Positions 12,364 to 23,732 of a stretch of DNA of 64,000 nucleotides are shown here, piece by piece; the first letter of the stretch is position 1; the number at the start of each line of letters is the position of its first letter. The notes below the pieces were generated by a model. The model saw only the letters and a list, made by a program, of their open reading frames with translations, was not told where the DNA came from and did not search any database. Location: contig OENT01000226.1 of the NCBI GenBank assembly GCA_900239685.1, positions 70,150-134,149 of the forward strand, read 5' to 3'. The stretch comes from Rotaria macrura. Its lineage: Eukaryota > Rotifera > Eurotatoria > Philodinida > Philodinidae. Both the position numbers and the translations under genes were made by a program.

Positions 12364-15040
12364 CTCCATCAATTATATATTACTTTTTTTATCGAGAACC
12401 TGATAAGGCTGTCGACCTGTCAGGACAAAATGCTGGGCTGATACATGAGTATCGATGTGTGTCTTTAATTCGGCGCATTCGTTAATTGCGAGTTTGAGTG
12501 TGAACAGTGTTGGGGGTTTGAATTGATGTGTAAGCAGACATAACCGAAATCCACACTCACACAAAGAGATGAGTTGCAAAAGACTTCATTGATTTTAAAT
12601 CGAAATTAATTTAAACTACAGAAAAATATGTTTTAAGTATTTCAAGCTCTATTTTTTGTGTCTAGAACCAAAAAGAGCGATGATTGAATTTTAAAATCTA
12701 ATAGCATGTCCTCACCATATTTCTGATCTATTTTTTCAAGTCATATATTTTGACTATTGGCATATTAAATTTTAGTTTACAGGCATAGATTTTCAATAGC
12801 CTAAATCTAAAATAAGTATTTTATCTTTTTCTACGATGGATGTTCTTGTTAGTAACAGGGCTTCTAATAATGACAAATTCAATCATTCTGAAACTTCGAC
12901 TAATTATTTAGTTAATTTTCAAGATATGAAAGTGATTTTACATTGTTTGATGCATTAGATGTTTTTGCATTGAAATATATAAAACTACATTTTTTTACTG
13001 TAAGATAGTGCAAAAAATCTAAAAACGTTAAGAAATTTATTCGAATGATAGGAAATTTGATTTTGTAGAAATGATGATCATTCTTGCTTGCTATACTGAA
13101 ATATCTACTTCAATACTTCAGTGATCGTATAAAAACTTGACTTCATTTCTTTGCAGATAGAGATGGAGAGGCGAAATCGACACACTATCAATTCATGCTC
13201 AACGTAATTACTATATAGTAATGATGTGTTACTCTTTTTTCGTAACTACATGCTTGTAAAATTGCCAATCAATACGACAGTGAAACAAATGAAAGCAGTA
13301 GTTGTGCGAATGCGTTAGTCAAACAATTATAATCAATGAAAAGTTGGAAAGTACACTATAATCAATATTTAATGTCTGCTAGTGAATTGAAAATTATAGA
13401 CATGAACGATGTAACCTGTTGGAAGAGATATTTTAATTGAAAAAATGATCCGATCTGAATCTTATATGACTATGGATTGGTTTGACAGGTACACTTCCCT
13501 TACTGAGTTATCTTTTTTCCGATCCAAATAAAATATTTCTTGTACCATCATCATATTAATCTTCATTCGGTTTCGACTTATCAATAATGATATTTGATTT
13601 CGAGATGGCTATGAAAACAAGCAATTACCAATCAGCATTGAATCCACGAGTTATTTTCACTTTCAATCTCCAACAATCTATCTGCCGATATCTATAATGA
13701 AGAAAAACGTTGACTTGTACTTGAATTTATTGCCCACAAGCCATTGCATGTCATTTTCTGATCAAATGATCTATGCATTAAATCTGCTTAATCGTGTAAA
13801 ACAATTCCGATCAATATTAATTTATAAAGTATTTACATATCCATTCCTTACTCATTTTCTTTGATCATTTAGTACAGATTTTTCTCTCCTGGTGTAAGAA
13901 TCAGTTTTCTATATGATGGCTCAAACAAGTAGCGTTAGATTAGAGCTAAAGAGAGTTTTCTTTATGGACCATCGAGCTCAATACAACAAATATTAGGATC
14001 ATTTTTAGTCGATCATTCAAGTATTCTTTCTTAAGTAAAAATGAATCTTATCTGTTTGACATAACAATATCAACAAGTGATAGAATGTTTAGAAAAAATA
14101 GATCTGCACATTTCAATTCGAACAGCCATAACCAGATTTTTTATGTATGAATGGACCTTGAATTATGGATGCATCGCATTACAATTGGGGAAGAATGTCG
14201 TCGATCTTAAATAATGTTCGAACATACTCTCTCTATATCAAATGATTTTTCGTTTCGGTTGTTCAGAATCAGATTGGTTTCATCTGATTTTTCTAGTTCA
14301 TATAAATTGGATCGATGAAAAATTGAAACGATAACAGGCCATCTTGGATGTCTTTCACCATTTTTCTGCGTCGTCTTCTCCACTGTCAATGAATCTGTAT
14401 TTCAATTCTCCATGCACATGTTCAGTCTCCTGTTCTTTTGAAACAACATTGTTCATCGATAATGATTTAGTTTGCAAGAAAACTGAATTTCAAAAACTTT
14501 GACTGTATGTTTTAGTGAGACCTATGTATATCCATTCTCTTTTATTGACATTCACAATCACGCATGTACACATTCCTTGTCGAAATCTTCACTTATACGG
14601 TGGTGTCTATATATGTAATCCAATAGTAGTCGCCTTCTCGTGATAACAAATTCATCTGTGTTTCATATCATAATATCGAGGAAGACTTTTCTTCTAATTT
14701 TGGTGTCGGTCATTGCATTCAATATTGGTTTTGTTCCTTTTCATATCAATAAATCGATTAGAGAAAAAATGCATCCTCAAGTACCTGTTGTTATTAGCCA
14801 CGAAACGAACGAAAGACTTGGCTCTGATAACAGCATAATAGGCATTGTCATTCTCATCGTTGCACTTTCAGGTGATGTCATAGCATTTTCTGCTGATATC
14901 TGTATTCATGCACACATATGCAAGACTACTACTGTGACGTGCTCCACAGTTGATAACGATCATAATCTATGAAGGCAATGAAAGATTTCAGAGTCTGTTA
15001 GAAAAAAAGTGTGCCCACTCCTGTCAGAATCGACTTTGCT
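12364..15040. other. Non-coding stretch upstream of the permease
   Basis: AT-rich and without recognisable exons. An open frame at 14640-14972 encodes a hydrophobic stretch but begins at GTG and shows no family features. Nothing else is supported. Confidence 0.45.
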
Positions 15041-16627
15041 ATGAACGAAGAGAATATTGTCCTCGTCAACAACAATGAAGATGACCCAGGAGACAGAAAG
15101 CTTCTGCGGAAACTAGACTGGTACTTGATTCCAACCATGACACTGCTCTATCTGCTCAGTTTTCTCGATCGAGTGAATATTGGTCAGGCGAAACTTGATG
15201 GTCTGACACTTTCATTGAAGCTGAGCAGTACTCAATACAATACATGTCTGAGTGTATTCTTCATCACTTATGTTATTTTCGAGATTCCATCAAATCTAGT
15301 GCTTAAACGACTTCGACCCAGTCGATGGATACCAATGGTCATGGTGGCATGGGGCATCGTGATGACATTGATGGGTCTCGTAAATAGCTATGCAGGTCTT
15401 CTAACAAGTCGTCTATTTTTGGGTGCTGCTGAATCAGGCCTTTTTCCAGGTATGATGATGAAGAATTAGCTGGAAACTGTATTGGTCAACGATTCGTTGT
15501 CTTTAGGAGTCAACTACTATCTTTCGAGTTGGTACAAGAGACGTGAGCTCTCGTGGCGCGTAAGCATTTTCTTCTCAGCAGCTGCTCTTGCTGGTGCTTT
15601 CGGTGGTGTGCTCGCCTATGGTATCACTAAAATGGATGGTGTTGGAGGACAAGAAGGTTGGCGTTGGATATTCTATCTAGAAGGTATCGCCACCGTAGTC
15701 GTTGGAACTATGGCTTTCTTCTTCATTAATGATTTCCCTTCTGATAGACCGAAATTTCTCACTGAACATGAATGTAAGCGTGTCATTGTTCGACTAAAAA
15801 TGGATGCAGGAGCTGGAGCTGGTGAACATTTCAGCTGGCGACAAGTTTTAGCCGCTCTATCGACATGGAAAGTCTATGCGTGGTCATTATGTTACATCAG
15901 TATGTTGGTTCCTTTCTATTCACTCTCGTTTTTCTCACCAACCATCATTCAGAATCTTGGTTTTGTCACCTATGAGGCGCAACTGCTTAGTGCACCACCA
16001 TATGCAGTCGCTTTTCTAACTACCATGATTACGGCTTATCTGTCTGACAAATATGCTCTTCGCAGTATTTTCATCATTTTCTGGCTCTGTGTTAGTATTG
16101 GTGGCTATGCTATTTTGATAGTAGTAGAGAATTTGATTGTCAAGTATATTGCTATCATTCTAACAGCTAGTGGTCTCTCTCCATGCATAGCCACATGCAT
16201 TGCTTTTATATCAGGCAATATCAGTCCACATACGAAGCGAGCGACTGCGTTGGCGTTTATGATTTCAGTTGGCAATGTCGGTGGAATAATTAGCGGACAA
16301 CTTTATCGTACACAAGATGCACCTCGTTTTATTCTCGGTCACGCGATCAACATGGGTTTCTGTGTTCTTGGTGTCATTACTGCTGTGATTCTTCTGTTTG
16401 GTCTTCGAGCGGAAAATCGACGGCGTGATCGTCTGCATGGAACCAATCATACAGCGACTGTGCCTTCGGGTGAAAATTCAACGTCATTTGGAACAGATAT
16501 GCAACTTTCTAATGTATTAGATCTAAGCAGTGAAGAGAAAAGGCTGCGGTGGGGCTATGAGAAAATGTCTGAGAACGAAATTCTTGATTTGGGAGATGAA
16601 CATCCTGCTTGGCGATATATACTCTAA
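15041..16627 (+). CDS. MFS transporter, DAL5-like anion:cation symporter family
   Basis: Two exons, 15041-15449 and 15507-16627, are joined by a 57-bp GT..AG intron (G|GTATGATG ... TTTAG|GAG), giving 509 residues. The first ATG in frame is at 15041. The protein has the twelve-helix pattern of the Major Facilitator Superfamily. Diagnostic blocks are FLDRVNIGQAKLDGL at the end of helix 1, EIPSNLVLKRLRPSRW between helices 2 and 3, and GWRWIFYLEG after helix 5. These match the fungal and bacterial allantoate/nicotinate/tartrate permease family rather than the animal SLC17 branch. It should sit in the plasma membrane and carry small organic anions; the substrate cannot be told. AATAAA lies about 23 bp after the stop. 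The C-terminal tail is soluble and ends in EHPAWRYIL, like fungal homologues. Fungal-type sequence in an animal suggests horizontal transfer followed by intron gain. Confidence 0.88.
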
Positions 16628-17476
16628 ATAATCAAGTTTTTAACTATTGAATAAATTTTTCGTCGCAAGTTTCTTCTTTGAAAAATTGATTTCAGCGACC
16701 AACGATGAGAGAGATACTCATAATGAGTATTTTTTTGATCGGAAACAGTGATGAGATATGAAGGTTCAGTAAATATTACTAATCGTCTACTGATAGTATC
16801 TGAACTTGTTGACGATACTTGATTTGAACTGGTTAATAAGACTATTCGACGAGGAACTATCAGAATACCAAGTACACTATGGATGAGTAAAATAGTCGAA
16901 TTTTCATTTAAAAAAATATCTTAAAACAAATATTTGATGAAAATCAAAGAATTTGCAGAATAGTAATTGTTCATACTTCTCGATACCATTCATAGACATG
17001 TAGTAATTAGTTTTGTCAACAGGGAAATAATCTTCCCTTTAAAATGTTCATCGATTGTAGCTGAAAGTGTGAGACTATAGAGAAGGGAAGCTAACGTTAT
17101 CAGGTAGTGACGTTGGTAATATCACAATTATCTCATTTCGCAGTAATCAGAAAGACTTTATCAGTTACAACCTCTTCACCATGACATGTATAGTTTGTCA
17201 AAAGAACAGCTGCATTCTAACATAGGCAGTTTTCATTAAATGTTACGATACATAGTATCCATGCTCACGCTTACTATCCATTTACAACATAAGAGAGCAG
17301 TTAAATTCATCTATTTTTCTGAGAAAGAACTTGGATAGAGTACTTGTTAGTATAGATACCATGCTTTTTTTTGTTTGCTCGTTTCAAAGCCATAGTATCA
17401 ACACACACGACTTTTTTTTAGCATAGAAATAATATGCAAACGATCGATCATTCAACATTTAAGTCTCCGAAGATCA
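16628..17476. other. Intergenic stretch between convergent genes
   Basis: Apart from the AATAAA of the permease at about 16650, nothing is supported here. Confidence 0.5.
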
Positions 17477-20400
17477 TTAGTTCTTTTCAATCAAGAATTT
17501 TAGAACATGATGATTCATTGTATCAGTGACGTAGAGATTGCCGTGTCGATCAAATGATAAACCGACTGGATTTTTTAATTGGTTCGGTACTATTCTATGA
17601 ACATGTTCACCGAGAATGACATCACCTTGTACTGCTTCCCTTGACCAACGAACTACTCTATGATTCGCAGTATCGACCACATACACAGTTCCCCTTTGAT
17701 CAACAACAATTGCTCGAGGATGAGACAACTGAGTTAGATTATTTCCCTTTCCTCGGCCACCGGCCACAACAGTGCTGTTAGTTGAATACTCTTGCATGGA
17801 CCATTTCATCACACGATGATTGTACTGGTCTGACACGTAGACGAAATGATCTCGATCAACGAACACACACATAGGACCATCAAATTGATTTAGATTATTC
17901 CCTTTTCCGTTTCCACCGGCAACTATTTTTTCGTCTGCGTCGCCAATTCTAAATCGCCGAACTGCATGTTTTGTCTGATCGACGACATATAGAAATTGAT
18001 TGTCGATCATGGTCAAACTTTCACAATTAATGTTGGAAATAATTGTTTCTCCTTTTCGACCATTTTGGCGAGCCCATCGAACTACTCTCTCATTGCCCGA
18101 GTCACAAATAATGAGGAAATCTTCTTTTTTATCAATAACTACATCTGTTGGTCGATTCAACTGAACATTCTTATTGCCTCGCCCGTTTCCTCCTGCCACT
18201 ATTCGACCATGTGTGGTATCGCACTTCCATTCTACTATGCGATGATTATCATAATCAGCAATATAGATCGTTTGATCATCATCAACATACAAGCCGTATG
18301 GGAGTGAGAGCTGATCAGATTTATTTCCTTTCTTGTTTCCACCGGCAACAGTGAGACCATCTTGATTCCATTTAGCATTTTGCGGAATATAAGTCGAACG
18401 TAACGGAACTGAAAAAGAAACTAGACTTTGTATGTGACTTTCTTTGCTGTCATGTCAGTGGAGCTCAGCAGATTTTTACTTATGTAACTCCTGATAGAAT
18501 CCCAAAAATATTTGTAGGTACAGCAAAAGTTTCGAATTACAATCACTGGGGTCGACCAGAAAGATTTTCCTGCACATGTGAAATGATATGCTCGATTATT
18601 ATCATTTTGAATGTGATTGATAAAACATTGATTGATACGGCTAAGATCAACAATGTGACTTAGTTCAAATTAGTTTAATCTCATATCCACTATTCGTTGT
18701 AAGTCGTTTCTCAATTCCCTTGATTAAGGAAAGCGTTTCTATGAAATGATAAATAGTTCTTTTACATAGCATAAGAACTATATTCAGAGCAACAATCCTA
18801 GTTATATTAAACGATGACCTACTTGGTAATGAACCCAATTTAGTGTCATATTCGATGAAAACCTCGATATCATCACACCAACTATCTGATCCATCAGTGT
18901 AATTTATAATTGACCTAAACTGTACGAGTATTTCGGCCATTTCTACTCCACTATGCAAATCCAATCTTATGTTCTTTCCAGATGGACCTACATGTAAGCA
19001 TATCACGCACAGCAATGGTCTACAATATATTTGAAACTTACACAAATATTGTTGAGCAAGAATCGCTCTGGAGTGGTTCATTATACTCAGTTGAATAGAC
19101 ACATCCTTACCCATGTGTGCCATTAATATTATTCGAGAATGCGCCCAAAATGTAAAATCCCACATGTCAGTTAAATTGATATTTTGCAACATAGTAATTA
19201 TACCAGTAGTATTGGATCGTAAGACAAACCGACAATCATTTGTATTGTTAACATCAGACATTGCAGTTATAATTTCACCATCGTTCAGTGTCCAACTATC
19301 AATTGGAGAAAGGTTGCAATCAGCATAGCCATTTTTTATCAAGTTTCTATCACGAGCAAATGTTCTATCTGGTAGGTATGCATCTCTGATGGACAAAGCA
19401 CTCCATAACTGATTGCCATTGATTGTAGTATTACTTAAATTGGTACTGTGAAGGTTGCTATATGAGAAATTAACGTTAGTCAAGTCAGTAAACTGGAATT
19501 CAGAACATTTGGCATTAGTATGCGAGAAAATGGATTGTAAAAGATCAGCATGCTTAAAATCAGCTGAAATGCAATCCGTTCTTACAAATCTTGTGTGCGC
19601 CATTTTTGCATGACTAAAATTTGCTGCAACTAAAAATTCAGTGAGAAAAAAGAATAAAATTTCATATAATTTATGAAACAGCTAATCTAATTCACCTAGC
19701 CCACTGAATGAAAAGTCAACATTGATCAGTTCAGTGAATGAAAAATTGACATTGTGGAGTTCAGTTCCATAAAAAGTAACATTTTCAAGTGTGCCATATG
19801 AAAAATCGATATCATGGAGACTCGAATATTTAAAGTTGATATTTTTCAGTTTCGTATGTAAAAATTTCATGTCGTGAAGTTTCGAATATAAAAAATCCAC
19901 AAAATCAAGCTCACTTAGCTGAAAGTCTATAGATTGAAGTGTTACAAATGACATAGGCACATTGTGCAACTTCGTCATAGTCATGTCCATATCAATCAGC
20001 CATGTGTATAAAAACATGACATCATTCAAGTTTGCAGCTCGAATGTTGCCATCTTCTAAACAAATACGAATGAATGTACAATTTTCTAATTGAATGCTAG
20101 GTAGTGATATATTTGCAACAACGGTCATTAGAAATTTTGTTGGAGAAGTCAACTCGATCCCGGTGAGTTGTGCTCCTTCCATATTTAAAGATGCTTCTTG
20201 ATTCGTCTTAGACAGTAGGCCGGCCTCATATAGAAATAAGATAATGTTTGTAATACGTGGTCCATCAAGTTGACGAATAACGTTCAGTGTCTGTGCTCTA
20301 GCCAGTGCACCGATGCGAGAATTCGATGTAAATGTACCGTTATGCTTGTCCATTAACTCTCCCATGGCCTTAATATAGGTTGCAAGTAATTCATCCTTAT

Positions 20401-20665
20401 ATCTTTCACCAGCCAAGTAAATTTGAAGATCATTATTTTTGTTCGCAATGTTTTGAGCTTGCTGGCGTAATAAACTATCTCGCTCCTGTTGTCTCAAGAT
20501 TTCTTTCTGTTGACTATTAGTCGTAATAATGGTAAATATACCCAATACCAGAGGAAGAATCAACGTAGAAAGTGCGTGAAGACCATCTTTAAGTGTTAAG
20601 CGGCACCAATTTTGATTTCTAATGTAACTAAGATTTGTTTCAGTAGCTTGATCTTGTAAAACCAT
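17477..20665 (-). CDS. Membrane-anchored pentapeptide-repeat / NHL-propeller protein
   Basis: Three exons on the minus strand: 20665-19696, 19629-18823 and 18408-17477. Introns are 66 bp (G|GTGAATTAG..TTTTTAG|TT) and 414 bp (A|GTAGGT..TTTTTCAG|TT). Both joins keep frame and the total is 902 residues. Order of parts: a cytosolic start; one membrane helix (about residues 29-50, LSTLILPLVLGIFTIITT); a Gln/Glu-rich coil; pentapeptide repeats (about 190-400, units such as NINFKYSSLH, NVNFSFTELI) that should form a square beta-helix; a beta-rich domain with NGYADCNLSPIDSW (about 425-580) like a carbohydrate-binding jelly roll; and six NHL units (about 600-900), for example IYIADYDNHRIVEW and VYVSDQYNHRVMKW, which form a six-blade propeller. 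The propeller end is probably extracellular and binds a ligand. Function unknown. The second junction is the less certain one; if wrong, these are two adjacent genes. Confidence 0.75.
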
Positions 20666-22324
20666 GGTTGTATGTAAGCCGTAGATATATTGCAACAAAT
20701 ATGCGCTTATGAAATGATTCTGTTGTTCATTTTATGCTTCTGAAAAAGAAGACATTTGACATGTAACGCATCCATTTACAATCGTAACACAGATAAAATT
20801 TCATTTATATTAAAGTCATGATTTAAGACTATTTCCATCGATTTTCGATCGTGTGACATTTACTCATTCAAACTAATACAAAGAAGTACATTTATTATTT
20901 ATAACACAACTGAACGCTTTTGCCCATGATAAAATGTATATGACTACTTTCAGAATAGATCATTTCGCAGTCAGAATTTGAATGAATCCAAATCTTATTT
21001 TTCTCAGAAGTAGATAACACTACGAAAGACAATTTGTCATTTTCATAAGCATGCATAAAATTAGCAACGTTTTGCTTTGTTTATTCAATGTTTCATTAGG
21101 CTTGTTTCTATTTCAAGGAAATAGAACTTGATATGATCACATCAAAAAATGCTGATAGTTATTGCATTTCTACTTCACTCATGGTTCAATATTAGCGAAT
21201 GCTATTTTACTGAAGAAAAAATTGCTAGAAAATATCTTTCGGGACTGAAATAAGGAGCTAACATTTCTCTTTTAAGCTAAGGAGACTAATATACAAGATA
21301 GATTATCATTTTCGTATATTCTTCATAGTCTTCCTATATTATATTTTCCGTTGCTATTCTTTCGTTATGCGTCAATTTAGTGATATTTGTTTTTCTTAAT
21401 TACTATCATTGTTATTGTAATGCATACATCGGTGCCGCTTTTGAAATCCTTCTGAACTTCTGGAATGATTTCATTCATGAGAAGTTAGTTCAACATCTAA
21501 ATCATTACTAGCAAGATAAGATTGTGTTGCAAACGATAAAATAAAAAATATCATACTCAGATCATTTGTCACTCGAAATCAAAGTAGAGATATTGATTCA
21601 GCATTTCTCAAGATAAATCTTTCATTGCGGATAGTTAATTTCAGGATGAAAAGCATTTACTCAATTTTTTTCAAATAATAATGATGGATCTTCGGTGGTG
21701 ATCACAGCAAGAATCGTATCTATCGAACATTAGCATATCAACAATGATAAATGTCTCATAAAATACGTCGAACATCTCATTTTCATTGCCAATGATGGTA
21801 ATTTCTTATTCATCGTAACAAGTCGAGAAAATATTTGGTATTTGCAAGAAAAAAAGGTATTCAATCGAAATATTTGAATTTTACCATTTTTTCGTTATTT
21901 TAAATTCAGATTTGAGTATTGATCTTCTCATTGTTTGAATAATCAACGTCAATCTTTCTACTTTGTTCTCTTGAATAGAACTATGTATGTAAATGTGCAT
22001 TAAATGATTTAGTATGTCACGTACTACACCATAAAAACGAAGGTTTTTAGGAATTTTCAACATGTGACTTACTTTTTCTCCTATTTCTGACATACCATAT
22101 CAATCTATTTGCACATTATAACAGAAAAATCCTTTTATTATTTGCTGCACTGTTCATGGTATACTTTACAATAGATAAACAAGAAAGAGAAAGTAAATCG
22201 CGAACTGTTTAAAAAAATTGATAAACACATGTAGATTTGTTCATTTAACACTTGCAACGATCAATCGTCGAAACTGAACAATTTTTCAGTGGTTATCAAT
22301 CATATTTCACAATTCAATACCATT
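20666..22324. other. Non-coding stretch
   Basis: Short frames only. The open frame at 21881-22093 has no family features and no splice partners. Nothing else is supported. Confidence 0.5.
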
Positions 22325-23732
22325 TTATTTAAAATAAACGATTGTACAAATAATTAGAAGAGAAAATAAAACTGAAAACGATATTGAATGATAAGCAGCA
22401 TTCGATTTTCCTAGTTTTTTATCCCATTCTTTTCTTAAAACTTGTCGTGCAATTTCACATTCACGTGCTTCTCGTTGATCACTGCACATAATCAAAATTA
22501 ATTCTTCCGGATCATCTTTGCATTCATATTCGATTTGATAACTTCGAACAATAGTTTCTAAAGTAATTAAACTTTTTTCATTACATTTTTCACTAAAAAT
22601 AAAATCAGAACAATCTGAATGAATGGATTCCTGTTTGTTCTCTATTCAACTAACATAATTTTTTGATCAGGTGAATGTAGAAGTAAAACATTTAGTTTTG
22701 TTACTCGCATGGGACCTGTACGCTGAAGATTTGGCAATTCATATTTAGCAAAGTATGAATTATTACGAAACGATGGTTGACCATCAATTCGACTTCCGTT
22801 TAAAACCAGATATATTTCACCAGCAACTTTTTCAGCAAACTAACAATTAAAGTGAATCAATAGTATTTTAGATGTTCGTGTAATAAATATTATTTTACTT
22901 TTTTTGATGCAATGCCCCAAAATGCATCATTCGCCCAGGGATTATCTGCGCAATCGAAAGGACAACTAACATAATCAAAACCATCAGTATCATTATCATT
23001 TCCACACCAGCTTAACCCATTAACTACACCTGCTCCTAATGTATCTTCTAATGTAATATAATTAAAGCCATTATTACTATACGTATGGGCTGCTGTATAT
23101 GTACCACTCCAGAACATTGCCTTTCAATGCAAAAATAAAAATAATGATCATCGAGGCATGTTACTATGTATATAGTATCATATTTACTCTATTAATCCCG
23201 TTTATACCCTCAAGTGCATATTGAAAATAATTTTCATATGTACTCAAATTCATGCTACAATATGGTTTATAGCGAACAGCAGATTCAAACAATTCATACA
23301 ATTTGGTACAATTTTTGATTTCACTAAACAGGAAACAAAGATTTAGAAGCAAATATAAATGTTCTTAGTAAATTACGTGCTATTCGATAAATAAAGAACA
23401 CGTTTTAAATATTGATATTCAAAACAGCGGCCAATCATGATATCTTTGAGACCACATGTTGTTCCGTTTGTCTTTATAAATGAACCATTGCAAGGATTTA
23501 TCTCATTTGTCTTAGAATTTATTTTCATTTCATTTTGATAATGAATTCTGATCGATTGTTGATCTACATTTAGTCGAAAACTCACACTATTCGTCGTAGT
23601 TAACATCAGAACGAGAAGAACTACAAAAGAATAATACGAACAAGTGTATCGAAACGTTTTGTTTTTTAGCAGTAGCAAGATTTGGGCATTATACGTACCA
23701 TAAAACTGATCGTTCAACATGAATGTAATCAT
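22325..23732 (-). CDS. ADP-ribosyl cyclase (CD38/CD157 family)
   Basis: Exons on the minus strand: 23732-23699, 23620-23377, 23323-23188, 23120-22899, 22839 to about 22640, and a last exon to the stop at 22325. The first four introns are 53-78 bp and in frame. The protein turns NAD+ into cyclic ADP-ribose and ADP-ribose, a calcium-release signal. Family blocks are GRCFEYQYL, then AMFWSGTY, then the signature TLEDTL followed by VNGLSWCG, then FWGIASKKFAEKVAG and VLNGS. Trp of MFWSG, Glu of TLED and the later acidic/Trp positions fit the active site, and paired Cys residues fit the disulphides. An N-terminal hydrophobic segment (VLLVLMLTTTNS) serves as signal or anchor. The C-terminus ends in a hydrophobic run (SVLFSLLIICTIVYF), suggesting a GPI signal or a second anchor. 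The junction between the last two coding blocks (22640-22660) cannot be closed in frame without losing a conserved strand. Confidence 0.85.

Noticed and set aside
14640..14972. 110-residue hydrophobic frame upstream of the permease
   Set aside because: It starts at GTG, has no family features, no splice signals linking it to the permease, and ends before the permease start.
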